64,000 nt of DNA from Candidatus Thiovulum stygium. GTDB taxonomy: Bacteria; Campylobacterota; Campylobacteria; Campylobacterales; Thiovulaceae. The notes under the pieces were generated by a model. That model ran no database searches and was not told where the DNA came from. It worked only from the letters and a program-made list of their open reading frames with translations. A program made the translations under genes and the position numbers. The DNA lies in contig CP091137.1 in the NCBI GenBank assembly GCA_021582295.1, positions 398,970-462,969 of the forward strand, read 5' to 3'. Shown here piece by piece: positions 53,893 through 62,114 of the stretch. Position 1 is the first letter of the stretch. The number at the start of each line of letters is the position of its first letter.

Positions 53893-54144
53893 TTAACATC
53901 TACAATTGGTTCCAGCTTCAAGAGATTGAAGTCTGAAACCAGCATCTAAATTTTTTTGACGATAAGCTTTTCGATACCAATTTTTTGCTTCTTCAATATT
54001 TTTTTCAACACCTTCGCCATGTTCAAACATTATGCCCAAATACAATTGAGCTTCACTGTTTTTAGTTAAAGCCAATTTACGAAAAATGATAATAGCATCA
54101 CTAAAATTGCCATTTTCATATAAATTTATAGCACTATTTAACAA
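53893..54144 (-). CDS. Sel1-like repeat (SLR/TPR) protein
   Basis: 83 residues with two Sel1-type helical repeats (AINLYENGNFSDAIIIFRKLALTKNSEAQLYLGIMFEHGEGVEKNIEEAKNWYRKAYRQKN). No signal peptide is seen. The C-terminal CRC is unusual. Short Sel1 proteins usually mediate protein-protein contacts; the partner is unknown. Confidence 0.75.
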   Translation of the reverse strand: MLNSAINLYENGNFSDAIIIFRKLALTKNSEAQLYLGIMFEHGEGVEKNIEEAKNWYRKAYRQKNLDAGFRLQSLEAGTNCRC

Positions 54145-54208
54145 TTAATTTTCTCCATAAGTTTTTGTTATGCAAATAAATTATATCATTTTTTAATATA
54201 AGTTTTAT

Positions 54209-55183
54209 TTAATAAACTATATTTTCTCGACAAAAATAAATTTCGTCATTATTTTTTAAATCATTTGTGCTACAAAGTTTAATTTCAATTAAAGAACCAT
54301 TAGATTTAAAATATAAATCTTTTACATTTTTTAATAATAAAGTTTTTATCGAAGTGTTGAGCTCCATTGTGTCACCATTCCAAGGACGATAATTTTTATA
54401 TAAATATAATGATCCATTTTCAATTTTTAAACCCATTGCAGTATAAGAAAAAACATATTGTTCATAAAATTTTTGTTCTGGATGTCCAATTGAGAAATCA
54501 GCTAGAGCTGAATGAAATTGAACTCGAGAGCCTGTGTCATTCATTTCACCTATAAATACATTAATAGAATAATTCTCATTAGCACAATCTTGTACAGTTA
54601 AATTATTTTCAATGCTACATTTCCAACCAAAACCATTTCTGTCATTTGCAGATCTCCATTTAAAAAAAATTGCTGGACAATTATTGTTAATTTTACAATT
54701 TGTTATATCAACTAAATTATTAGTTTCTAATAAAACTATCTCTTTTAATATATTTAAATCTGTTTCTGAACTTTTATCTAAATACATAATATTATTTTTA
54801 TCTTGAATTGATAAATCTAAAACTCCACTATATAAAGATAATGTTTTATTCGCATTTTCTCTATAAATACCTAAATAACCATCAAAATCGCGACTAATCC
54901 ATTGAAAACTACTATTTTGAGTAATTAAATTAAACTCGTCAAAATCACTCAAAATTGAAAAACTATGTCCAGAAACATTAATTTCACTTCCTTCAACTCG
55001 GCTTTCAAGATATTTAACGAGAATCATCAAAACATTAGTTATCTCTTTATCTAAATCACTTATATCTTTTGCATATTTATAAGATTTATAAATATTAATA
55101 AATAGCTGAAAAGTCGAACCTAAAATAATTGCAGTTATAGTTAATGCAACAACAATTTCAATAAGAGTAAAAGCTTTTTTCAA
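54209..55183 (-). CDS. Prepilin-like (type II secretion/type IV pilus) minor pseudopilin
   Basis: 324 residues with a class III signal: KKAFTLIEIVVALTITAIILG, in which cleavage would leave methylated Phe or a related residue and Glu5. The rest is an unassigned globular domain with several Cys. TTG start. A GATGAGGT copy (55193-55200, minus orientation) provides the ribosome site. It could be a minor pilin of a DNA-uptake or type II secretion machine, which would fit the SslE-like exoprotein and ComM elsewhere in the window; this link is inference. Confidence 0.82.
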   Translation of the reverse strand: MKKAFTLIEIVVALTITAIILGSTFQLFINIYKSYKYAKDISDLDKEITNVLMILVKYLESRVEGSEINVSGHSFSILSDFDEFNLITQNSSFQWISRDFDGYLGIYRENANKTLSLYSGVLDLSIQDKNNIMYLDKSSETDLNILKEIVLLETNNLVDITNCKINNNCPAIFFKWRSANDRNGFGWKCSIENNLTVQDCANENYSINVFIGEMNDTGSRVQFHSALADFSIGHPEQKFYEQYVFSYTAMGLKIENGSLYLYKNYRPWNGDTMELNTSIKTLLLKNVKDLYFKSNGSLIEIKLCSTNDLKNNDEIYFCRENIVY

Positions 55184-55218
55184 GATTATATTACCTCATC
55201 GATAATAAAATATAAAAA

Positions 55219-55947
55219 CTATTTGACACTTTTAACAAGATTCTGAATTAATAAATTCCAGCCATCAATCATGACAAAAACAAGAATTTTAAATGGCAAA
55301 CTGATCATCGCTGGAGGTAACATCATCATACCCATACTCATCAAAATTGAAGATACGACCATATCAATAACTAAAAATGGTAAAAATAATAAAAAGCCTA
55401 TTTCGAAAGCTGTTTTTAATTCGCTAATTAAAAATGCTGGTATCACTATTGGTAAAGATAAATCTTCATATGTTTTCGGATTTTCCAAACCTCTCATTCT
55501 TATAAAAAGTGCCAAATCTTTTTCTCGAGTGTTTCGAATCATAAAATGTTTAAATGGTTTTGTTGATTCTTCGAATGCTTGTTCATATCCAATTTTCTTT
55601 TCTGTATAAGGTTTTATTCCTTTTTCGTATGCCTCTTTGCCAACTGGTTCCATTATATAAACTGTCATTATTAATGACAATGAGATTAAAACTTGAGTTG
55701 GTGGCATCTGTTGAGTTCCTAAAGCTTGTCTTAAAAGTCCAAAAACTATAAGAAATCTTGTAAAAACAGTTGTAACTAATAATAGCGATGGAGCTAAAAA
55801 TAAAAGTGTTAAAAGAGCAAGAATATTTAAAGAACTAACTAAATCTGTTGGTTCTTTTGGAACACTAAAACTTAAATCGACAACGGGAATTTGAGGAGTT
55901 GCACTCCATAAAATAGCTGGAAAAAGTACAAAAAAGATTTTTAACAT
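55219..55947 (-). CDS. fliP: Flagellar export apparatus protein
   Basis: FliP forms the core of the type III flagellar export gate in the inner membrane. The signal peptide, then FLAPSLLLVTTVFTRFLIVFGLLRQALGTQQMPPTQVLISLSL, PFKHFMIRNTREKDLALF, VIPAFLISELKTAFEIGFLLFLPFLVIDMVVSSILMSMGMMMLPPAMISLP(FK) cover the whole family. 242 residues, complete. It lies upstream of the prepilin-like gene on the same strand; no other flagellar gene is adjacent. Confidence 0.96.
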   Translation of the reverse strand: MLKIFFVLFPAILWSATPQIPVVDLSFSVPKEPTDLVSSLNILALLTLLFLAPSLLLVTTVFTRFLIVFGLLRQALGTQQMPPTQVLISLSLIMTVYIMEPVGKEAYEKGIKPYTEKKIGYEQAFEESTKPFKHFMIRNTREKDLALFIRMRGLENPKTYEDLSLPIVIPAFLISELKTAFEIGFLLFLPFLVIDMVVSSILMSMGMMMLPPAMISLPFKILVFVMIDGWNLLIQNLVKSVK

Positions 55948-56022
55948 TTTAAAAGAGTTTCACCTCGGATATTTTTTTATTTAAATTTTACCCGAGTTGA
56001 AAAATAAAGATAGAAAATTAAG

Positions 56023-56049
56023 TTTTCCCGCATATTTAAGTACGGAAAA
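56023..56049 (-). terminator. Hairpin after the beta-propeller gene
   Basis: TTTTCCCG (56023-56030) and CGGAAAA (56043-56049) pair around a loop containing ATTTAAGT. It is one of three related hairpins (24863, 56023, 59160) and is placed as a terminator for the gene ending at 56087. Confidence 0.6.
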
Positions 56050-56086
56050 ATATGATTAAATTTATAATTTAAAAGTAATTGTATTA

Positions 56087-57937
56087 TTATTCAATACAAT
56101 TAATCCAAAAACCGCTATTTTTTGGCAAAATATCAAAACTTGGAATCGATGGGAGAAGAGCAGAATCTTGTGTGTGAATATTCCAGTCGCCATTATTGTT
56201 AAGTTTCCAAATAGAGCGAAGAGCTAGAGGTGATTTACAACTTAATTGTGAAGCATTTGTATCAAGACCAATTCCGTTTAAAGACCAACCTTTTGGATAA
56301 TCATGAATTGAAATATTGTCATCATTATCTCCGCCTTTAATAGTAATATTGGAATCAGCATAAATCCAAACTCCATCTCTATTTTGTAAATTTAAGTCCA
56401 TTTCCTGAATATAACTCAAACTTTGCATTCCATTTTTAATTTTTTCAATAGGTGAAAAGAATTTCCAAGTTGCTTGACAAGCCCAATCATTATTATATTG
56501 TTCGCAATAGCTTCTATTTTGTGGCAAATATTGATAAGCTATCAATACATTTTGAGGAAGAATTGATGTTGAAAAATTTCCACTTACTAAATTCCAACCA
56601 GTTTTAAGCTGTAAAATAGCATAAGAATCAGTAAATTTTGCAACAAAAGGACCTTGTCCAGAAACATTTAAATCATTGGTTAAAGTGAAATTATCAAGAT
56701 ATCCAGTTAAAAAGATATTTGAATCTTTAATATTTAAGGCTGAAGCACTTACACTGCCGTAATTATTTATATTTATAGGTCTGCCAAAATATTTTCTTGC
56801 TCCAATTTGAGTTAAACTATTTGCATCAAGTTTATCGATAAATATTTTATCAACATTAGAACCCGTTGCTTGATCATAAATATATTCTGAACCATAAACA
56901 TATAAAACATTTGAAGAACCATCAAATTGGAATTTCGTTCCCCAATAAGAATTATTGCTAGTTGTTGTAACAGAAACAAAACTTTGATTATTTTCACTGT
57001 TAAGTTCAATTTTTTGAATATTTGAATTTACAGTAACAAAAACAGAGATATTTTTATCTTTTGCAATAAAATCAAAACTATTAGTATTAACATAACTAAC
57101 AGGCAATTCAAAACTATTAATCAAAGTTAAGTTTGAATCAAAAAGTTCAATTTTAGGACTGTAATTTGTGCCGTTATAGTAATAACTACTTTTTTCAATA
57201 ATTAATCTAGTAATATTTATCTCATCAACTCTAAGAGCTAATTTTTTGTCATCACTACCGTAACTACCGTAATAATAACTACTCTTTTCAGGATAGATAA
57301 TTTGATTTTGATGTCTTAAACCATCTTTATTAAATTTAAGAATAAATGGAGAATAATTTGAATTATATCGATCACTTGGAACAGTCGAAGAATCAAGTTC
57401 ATTTGATAAATTACCATCTGTAACAGCAGCAATATAAATATCACCATTTCTATCAATTACAGCATCATTTGGGAAATCTCGTCCAGCAGTTCCAAACTGT
57501 TTTACCCAACTTTGAGAACCATTATTCTCAAATCTAGCAAGAAAAATATCTGTATAACCTTTTGAACCATTTATTTCAAATGCTCCAGCGGTAACACCAA
57601 CGACATAAATTCCACCAGTTGGAGATGTTAAAACTTTTATTGCCTCATCTGGTAAAAGAGAAGCTCCTAAAGGAATATACCAAGATAGATTACCTTCAAA
57701 AGTATGTTTCATAATATAAGCATTTTGATCTGGAACAGATGGAGGATTTTCAGTTTGAAAAAGCGAATTTAGAGTTGTTGAACCAACAGAGACAATTCCA
57801 TCTGGTACAAGTGTTGATGATGTAATAGAGTTATTAACATCGTTATTTGAAAGAGGATATTCACGACTCCAATCAAGATTAATACTGCCATAAAGTGAAG
57901 TAGCTACGGCTAATGAAAGAGTTATTTTTTTCTTCAT
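56087..57937 (-). CDS. Exported beta-propeller (SBBP-type) surface protein
   Basis: 616 residues with a signal peptide (ending near LYGSINLDW). The repeats typical of SBBP beta-propellers, with alternating glycine and aromatic strands, are seen at VKQFGTAGRDFPNDAVIDRNGDIYIAAVTDG and similar segments, over about 40-440. A C-terminal region with four Cys (YCEQYNNDWACQATWKFF, LSCKSPLALRSIW, GFWINCIE) resembles domains at the end of Campylobacterota surface proteins. N-x-S/T sites are frequent. Its function is unknown; adhesion or matrix binding is a guess. Confidence 0.65.
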   Translation of the reverse strand: MKKKITLSLAVATSLYGSINLDWSREYPLSNNDVNNSITSSTLVPDGIVSVGSTTLNSLFQTENPPSVPDQNAYIMKHTFEGNLSWYIPLGASLLPDEAIKVLTSPTGGIYVVGVTAGAFEINGSKGYTDIFLARFENNGSQSWVKQFGTAGRDFPNDAVIDRNGDIYIAAVTDGNLSNELDSSTVPSDRYNSNYSPFILKFNKDGLRHQNQIIYPEKSSYYYGSYGSDDKKLALRVDEINITRLIIEKSSYYYNGTNYSPKIELFDSNLTLINSFELPVSYVNTNSFDFIAKDKNISVFVTVNSNIQKIELNSENNQSFVSVTTTSNNSYWGTKFQFDGSSNVLYVYGSEYIYDQATGSNVDKIFIDKLDANSLTQIGARKYFGRPININNYGSVSASALNIKDSNIFLTGYLDNFTLTNDLNVSGQGPFVAKFTDSYAILQLKTGWNLVSGNFSTSILPQNVLIAYQYLPQNRSYCEQYNNDWACQATWKFFSPIEKIKNGMQSLSYIQEMDLNLQNRDGVWIYADSNITIKGGDNDDNISIHDYPKGWSLNGIGLDTNASQLSCKSPLALRSIWKLNNNGDWNIHTQDSALLPSIPSFDILPKNSGFWINCIE

Positions 57938-58000
57938 TAATTTAGACTCCTGTTATAAAGTTAATACCTATTTTACCATGAATTTTTATATCAGAATCTT

Positions 58001-59077
58001 TTATCGCTTCTCAAAATTTATTCTCGGATCAATTATTTTATATAAAATATCGCCTATTAAATTTGCTATTAATCCAATTAATGTATATATATAAATAATA
58101 GCTATTAATAGTGGATAATCTCTATTTAGAATCGCTTCATAACCTAAAAGTCCCAAACCATCTAATGAAAAAATAATCTCAATTAGAATTGAACCACCCA
58201 AAATTATCGAAACAATTGCTAAAGGTATTCCAGAAATTATTATTAACATAGCATTTCTAAATATATGGTTATATAAAATTTTATTTTCTGTTAAACCTTT
58301 TGCTCTTGCAGTCATAACATAACCTTTATTCATCTCATCTATAAATGAGTTTTTAGTTAAAAGAGTTAAAGTAGCAATAGAACCAATTGCAATTGATAAA
58401 GTTGGTAAAGTTATGTGCCAAATAATATCGCTTAATTTTGCTAACAAACTCATTGTCTCAAAATTTTCAGAGACCAAACCTCGCATTGGAAAAATTTGCC
58501 AAAACGAACTTGAAGCCAAAAATATTAATAGAGCAATAGATAGCAAAAACGGAGGGATTGCCGTTACAGTTCCAAGAATAAAAGTTGAGATATAGTCGCT
58601 TTGAGAATTATTATGTTTTGCTTTCCAAATTCCTAATGGAATAGATATTAGATATATTAAAAGCAATGCAAATATACCTATTGATATAGAGACAAAAGAT
58701 TTTTCGATTAATAATTCTGATATCGGTTTTCGTAGAATCAAACTATTTCCGAGATCAAATTTTAGATAATTTATAAGCATATTTATATATCTTTCAGCAA
58801 TAGGTTTATCAAAACCAAAACTTTTTTCAAGTTCTTTTCGCATTTCATCATCAATTGAACCTCTATTTATATTATTATAATTAGAATTAGCTCTGAGAAA
58901 ATCTTTTGATGTTGAAGTTAAAGAATTTGATTCCGATGAGGTTTCGCCATGCATCTTTGCCAAAATATTCTCAATTGGTCCACCGGGAGAGAGTTGCATT
59001 ATAAAAAAATTTATAGTTATGATTGCAAAAAGTGTAGGAATTAAAAGGGTAAGTCGCTTAAAAATATATATTGTCAA
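58001..59077 (-). CDS. yejB: YejB-like peptide ABC transporter permease
   Basis: A 358-residue inner-membrane permease of the DppB/OppB class: RLTLLIPTLFAIITINFFIMQLSPGGP at the N terminus. A long insertion between the first helix and the core (to about 95) is typical of YejB. The EAA loop reads YVMTARAKGLTENKILYNHIFRNAM and the end DILYKIIDPRINF. TTG start with AGGTG upstream. Its binding-protein partner is probably the gene at the left edge. No yejE or yejF is adjacent. Confidence 0.92.
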   Translation of the reverse strand: MTIYIFKRLTLLIPTLFAIITINFFIMQLSPGGPIENILAKMHGETSSESNSLTSTSKDFLRANSNYNNINRGSIDDEMRKELEKSFGFDKPIAERYINMLINYLKFDLGNSLILRKPISELLIEKSFVSISIGIFALLLIYLISIPLGIWKAKHNNSQSDYISTFILGTVTAIPPFLLSIALLIFLASSSFWQIFPMRGLVSENFETMSLLAKLSDIIWHITLPTLSIAIGSIATLTLLTKNSFIDEMNKGYVMTARAKGLTENKILYNHIFRNAMLIIISGIPLAIVSIILGGSILIEIIFSLDGLGLLGYEAILNRDYPLLIAIIYIYTLIGLIANLIGDILYKIIDPRINFEKR

Positions 59078-59159
59078 TATAGTTTCACCTTATTATATAA
59101 TTTTCAGTTAATTATATAATAGATGTAAAATTAATAAATAAATAGAACTGTTTTTTTAT

Positions 59160-59184
59160 TTTTCCCGTGTTTAATACGGGAAAA
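59160..59184 (-). terminator. Hairpin upstream of yejB
   Basis: TTTTCCCGT (59160-59168) and ACGGGAAAA (59176-59184) form a perfect 9-bp stem with a 7-nt loop, followed on the minus strand by a T-rich run. It would end transcripts coming from the intron side and insulate yejB. Confidence 0.75.
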
Positions 59185-59215
59185 CATAATTTAAATTATA
59201 GATTTAATTATAGCG

Positions 59216-60634
59216 ATAGGTAATCTTTTGAAGTAATCGCCAGATTTTCCCCCGCTTCATACCGCACGAGCGACTTTCATCGCATACGGCACTCCATCAA
59301 GTTTTATTAAAATCATTCTATTATAAATATTCTAAAAGCAAAATTCAATATTAAGTTAAAATTAATTCTTAATGTATTACAATATTAAAGATTTTAGTTT
59401 TAAAAGCTTTTTAGCTTGACTATCATCTAACTTTAATTCATTAGTGAGTTCATAGATTTTTCTTTCATCTCTTAAGTGAATTAATCTATGAACATCTTTA
59501 TGAAGTATAACTAGATTTTTATATTCATCACCTCCACCTTTAGCTTTTGGCTTTTTATGGTGGCAATGTATTTCATCAATTTCTAAAAGCTTACCCGTTA
59601 TACTGCATTTTCCCTTTTGAGCAACATATAAACTAATACGATTATCATTATATTCAATACTTTTATTGATTATAGGATTATCTATCATATAATTAATGGT
59701 TTTCTTGATTTTGTGGTCTTCGATATGTTTATGTAATGTTTCCCTTTCAGATTTTACAAATATACTTTTTTGATGATGACTCATTAAAGTTCTCATTCGT
59801 ATATATCCTATGGGTATTAATACGGTACTCCTAACAATTTTTAGTTGCTTACTTCCACCATATTTTTCATCAATATATTTAGGCACTTTATCAGTTGTAT
59901 TGAGTGGTTTTGCTCCAAGTTTTCTTTCGATGGTTCGATTGAATTGAAAGGCGATTTTATTGAAATCAAGAATTATATTGGTTGCCATTGAGTAATAATT
60001 ATGCTTACCTCTAATGATTGAGTTAAGTTTATTTATATTGCTCTTGCCTCTTTTTATTTTCTCGATTTCGGTTTTAATGTCTTTTGTAGTCTTTTCTACT
60101 GCTTTATCAAGCATTCTCGAGGTAACTACATAATTGATATCATTGTTTTTCTTTTTACCTTTTCTTGTAACTTTAAATTTTATACCTAAAAACTCCGAGT
60201 AATTTTTTCTAAGTTTTACAATCTTAGATTTTTCGGGGCTTATCTCTAAATTTAACCGTTCTTTTAGCCATTGTTTGGTTGCTTCAAATATCTTTTCAGC
60301 TGATTGATAATCTCGACAAAATAATTTAAAATCATCCGCATATCTAACAATATAGACTTCTTTAAGATTTGTTTTCTTTAACCATGTATTAGTCGCCTAC
60401 CTCTAGGTCGCATTTCCTATATATTTCTATATTTAGGCTAACACCAAAATCGACTTCACCGAGCTTTATACGATTTGAATTTAACGATTCTTATCGCATA
60501 TCGGAGTCTCAGGCTTACCGTTTCGAGTCGTTACTCTCTCATTCCAGTAATCAAAATATCAGTTAATTTATACTGTTTTGATTTAAGTATAAACCAGTTA
60601 GATTTATTTATTTCGTCTAACTAACGAATCGCAC
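59216..60634 (-). mobile_element. Internally deleted group II intron
   Basis: Read on the minus strand, the element begins with GTGCG (60634-60630), the group II 5' consensus, and contains domain I features (GGAATGAGAGAG, AACGGTAAGCCTGAGACTCC, GGTGTTAGCC). It ends with an unmistakable domain V (59259-59293; GCCGTATGCGATGAAAGTCG, then GTGCGGTAT) and a short domain VI closing at about 59216-59221 (ACCTAT). Domains II-III and the N-terminal half of the reverse transcriptase are missing, so at about 1.4 kb it is a relic that could at best be mobilised in trans. The exact 3' border is uncertain by a few bases. Confidence 0.85.
59377..60396 (-). pseudogene. Group II intron reverse transcriptase/maturase-HNH, N-terminally truncated
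   Basis: The frame is open for 340 codons from just after a TAG at 60397-60399. It begins within the RT palm: VYIVRYADDFKLFCRDYQSAEKIF carries the catalytic YADD. It continues through RT domain 7 and the maturase X domain (NSIIRGKHNYYS) and ends with an HNH endonuclease (CSITGKLLEIDEIHCHHKKPKAKGGGDEYKNLVILHKDVHRLIH). RT domains 0-4 are absent, joined directly to intron domain I sequence. Translation could restart at ATG 60114, giving 245 residues. Confidence 0.85.
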
Positions 60635-60707
60635 TCTCACCATTTTCAAATTCAAGCAAAAGTAAAAAATTATCCTGAGGTTTTACATCTATCACATCAA
60701 TCAACAT
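60635..60707 (-). pseudogene. DUF2442 gene fragment interrupted by the intron
   Basis: An ATG frame (LIDVIDVKPQDNFLLLLEFENGE) matches the start of DUF2442 proteins and runs directly into the intron's GTGCG. The rest of the gene is not found on the other side of the intron, so the 3' exon has been lost or rearranged. It lies 12 bp after the DUF4160 gene, its usual partner. Confidence 0.7.
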
Positions 60708-60719
60708 TTTATTTATTCC

Positions 60720-60989
60720 TTATTTCAATGGTTCTATTTTGTAAGGTTGTTGTCCATCAAGAGCCAGTTCCCAATCTGCAATAAGTTCATCTTTGTGTAT
60801 TTCCATCCATGCTGAAACTAGTTTTTGTTGTTTTTTAGGTAAATCACCTTCTATAATTTCACAAGTTTCAATATTAAATATTGCTTTTGTACCTTGGTAT
60901 CTTACATGAATATGTGGTAAATTATGTTGCTTATTATCATAAAAATAAAGAGATATAACGATCCCATAAAACATACTAATTGTAGGCAT
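60720..60989 (-). CDS. DUF4160 domain protein
   Basis: 89 residues: MPTISMFYGIVISLYFYDNKQHNLPHIHVRYQGTKA followed by EIIEGDLPKKQQKLVSAWMEIHKDELIADWELA is the full DUF4160 family pattern. DUF4160 and DUF2442 genes occur as a pair in many bacteria, often among toxin-antitoxin-like or accessory genes. Here the partner is broken by the group II intron. The biochemical role is unknown. Confidence 0.9.
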   Translation of the reverse strand: MPTISMFYGIVISLYFYDNKQHNLPHIHVRYQGTKAIFNIETCEIIEGDLPKKQQKLVSAWMEIHKDELIADWELALDGQQPYKIEPLK

Positions 60990-61013
60990 ATTTACTTCCT
61001 TTTTACATAGTTA

Positions 61014-62114
61014 TTATTTATAGTCATTCATTACCTTAACAATTTTTACAGTATCTTCCAAACTCTGAACTCCACTTATAGGCAAACTTAACACTTCATT
61101 GTGTATTTGCTCACTTATAGGATAACTTTCATTATTCCACTCGTTATAAGCATTTTGTTTATGAGGTGGTATTGGATAATGAATAAGTGTTTGGATGCCA
61201 TTATCTAAAAGATATTTTTGCAATTCATCTCTTTTATTTGTTCTTACTACAAACAAATGCCAAACATGATTATCTTCAGCTCTTACAGTTGGTAAAATGA
61301 TATTTTCATTTTTGATATGCTCAAGATAATAATTTGCTATCTCTCTTCTTTTTTCTACTTCATTATCAAGATATCTTAGTTTTACTCTAAGCATCGCTGC
61401 TTGCATCTCATCAAGTCTGCTGTTTATTCCTTTGTAAAGATTTTCGTATTTTTTATGACTTCCATAGTTTCCTAGTGCTTTTATCGTATTTGCTAGCTCT
61501 TCATCATTGGTGGTTACTGCTCCACCATCACCTAACGCACCTAGATTTTTACCAGGGTAAAAGCTAAAACCACTGGAATCTCCTAAATTTCCACTTCTTT
61601 TATCTCCAAAATATGCTCCATGAGATTGAGCTGAATCTTCTATCACCTTTAGATTATATTTTTTAGCAATTTCATTTATTTTATCCATTTCACAAGTTTG
61701 TCCATAAAGATGAACTGGTAAGATAGCTTTTGTTTTTGAAGTGATTTTTTCTTCTATTTTTGAGGGGTCTATAAGATATGTATCCAATCTAGGTTCTACT
61801 AAAACAGGCACAAGATTATTTTGAGAAATGGCAAGGATAGAAGCTATATAAGTATTTGATGGGACTATTACTTCATCTCCATCTTTTATAAAACCTAACT
61901 CTTTATAAGCTCTTAGTATTAAAATAAGTGCGTCCAAACCATTTGCGACACCTATAGCATATTTGGTTCCGCAATACTCGGCAAACTCTTTATCAAACTC
62001 TTTACATTGATTTCCTTGAATATACCAACCACTATCTATTACTCTTGTACAAGCATCTATCAATTCAGCTCTATACTGAGCATTTATACCTTTTAAATCT
62101 AAAAATGGAATCAT
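61014..62114 (-). CDS. DegT/DnrJ/EryC1/StrS sugar aminotransferase
   Basis: 366-residue PLP-dependent aminotransferase acting on nucleotide-linked keto sugars. [34 protein letters not shown] matches FdtB/QdtB-like enzymes that make dTDP-3-amino-3,6-dideoxyhexoses. The PLP lysine is in [19 protein letters not shown], and EDSAQSHGA and the C-terminal YPIPPHKQ are family marks. It probably makes an amino sugar for O-antigen or flagellin decoration. Its ATG overlaps the stop of the FkbM gene by 4 bp. Confidence 0.92.
   Translation of the reverse strand: MIPFLDLKGINAQYRAELIDACTRVIDSGWYIQGNQCKEFDKEFAEYCGTKYAIGVANGLDALILILRAYKELGFIKDGDEVIVPSNTYIASILAISQNNLVPVLVEPRLDTYLIDPSKIEEKITSKTKAILPVHLYGQTCEMDKINEIAKKYNLKVIEDSAQSHGAYFGDKRSGNLGDSSGFSFYPGKNLGALGDGGAVTTNDEELANTIKALGNYGSHKKYENLYKGINSRLDEMQAAMLRVKLRYLDNEVEKRREIANYYLEHIKNENIILPTVRAEDNHVWHLFVVRTNKRDELQKYLLDNGIQTLIHYPIPPHKQNAYNEWNNESYPISEQIHNEVLSLPISGVQSLEDTVKIVKVMNDYK

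Larger units (their letters stand above)
1697..58942. repeat. Dispersed 8-mer GATGAGGT, about 37 copies on both strands
   Basis: Hand-located exact copies. Plus orientation starts: 1814, 5462, 6671, 9034, 12843, 16257, 17829, 21059, 24530, 30389, 31849, 35711, 36912, 38126, 40060, 41912, 43332, 44668, 51729, 52709, 58935. Minus orientation (ACCTCATC): 1697, 2819, 5351, 6209, 9075, 14266, 17845, 20583, 22911, 24553, 35277, 40991, 44533, 50361, 52683, 55193. Nearly all are preceded by T or C, and most are followed by T or A. About 26 lie inside genes and 11 between genes. None occurs after 58942. Candidate DNA uptake sequence. Confidence 0.85.

Noticed and set aside
1697-58942. GATGAGGT as a Chi-like or FtsK-orienting motif
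   Set aside because: Such motifs are normally strongly biased to one strand relative to replication. Here the orientations are 21 versus 16 and switch between neighbouring copies, and facing pairs occur. Kept only as an alternative.
60400-60640. A separate small RNA or riboswitch near 60.5 kb
   Set aside because: The structured, GC-richer sequence is explained as domain I of the group II intron, consistent with the GTGCG 5' end and domain V downstream.
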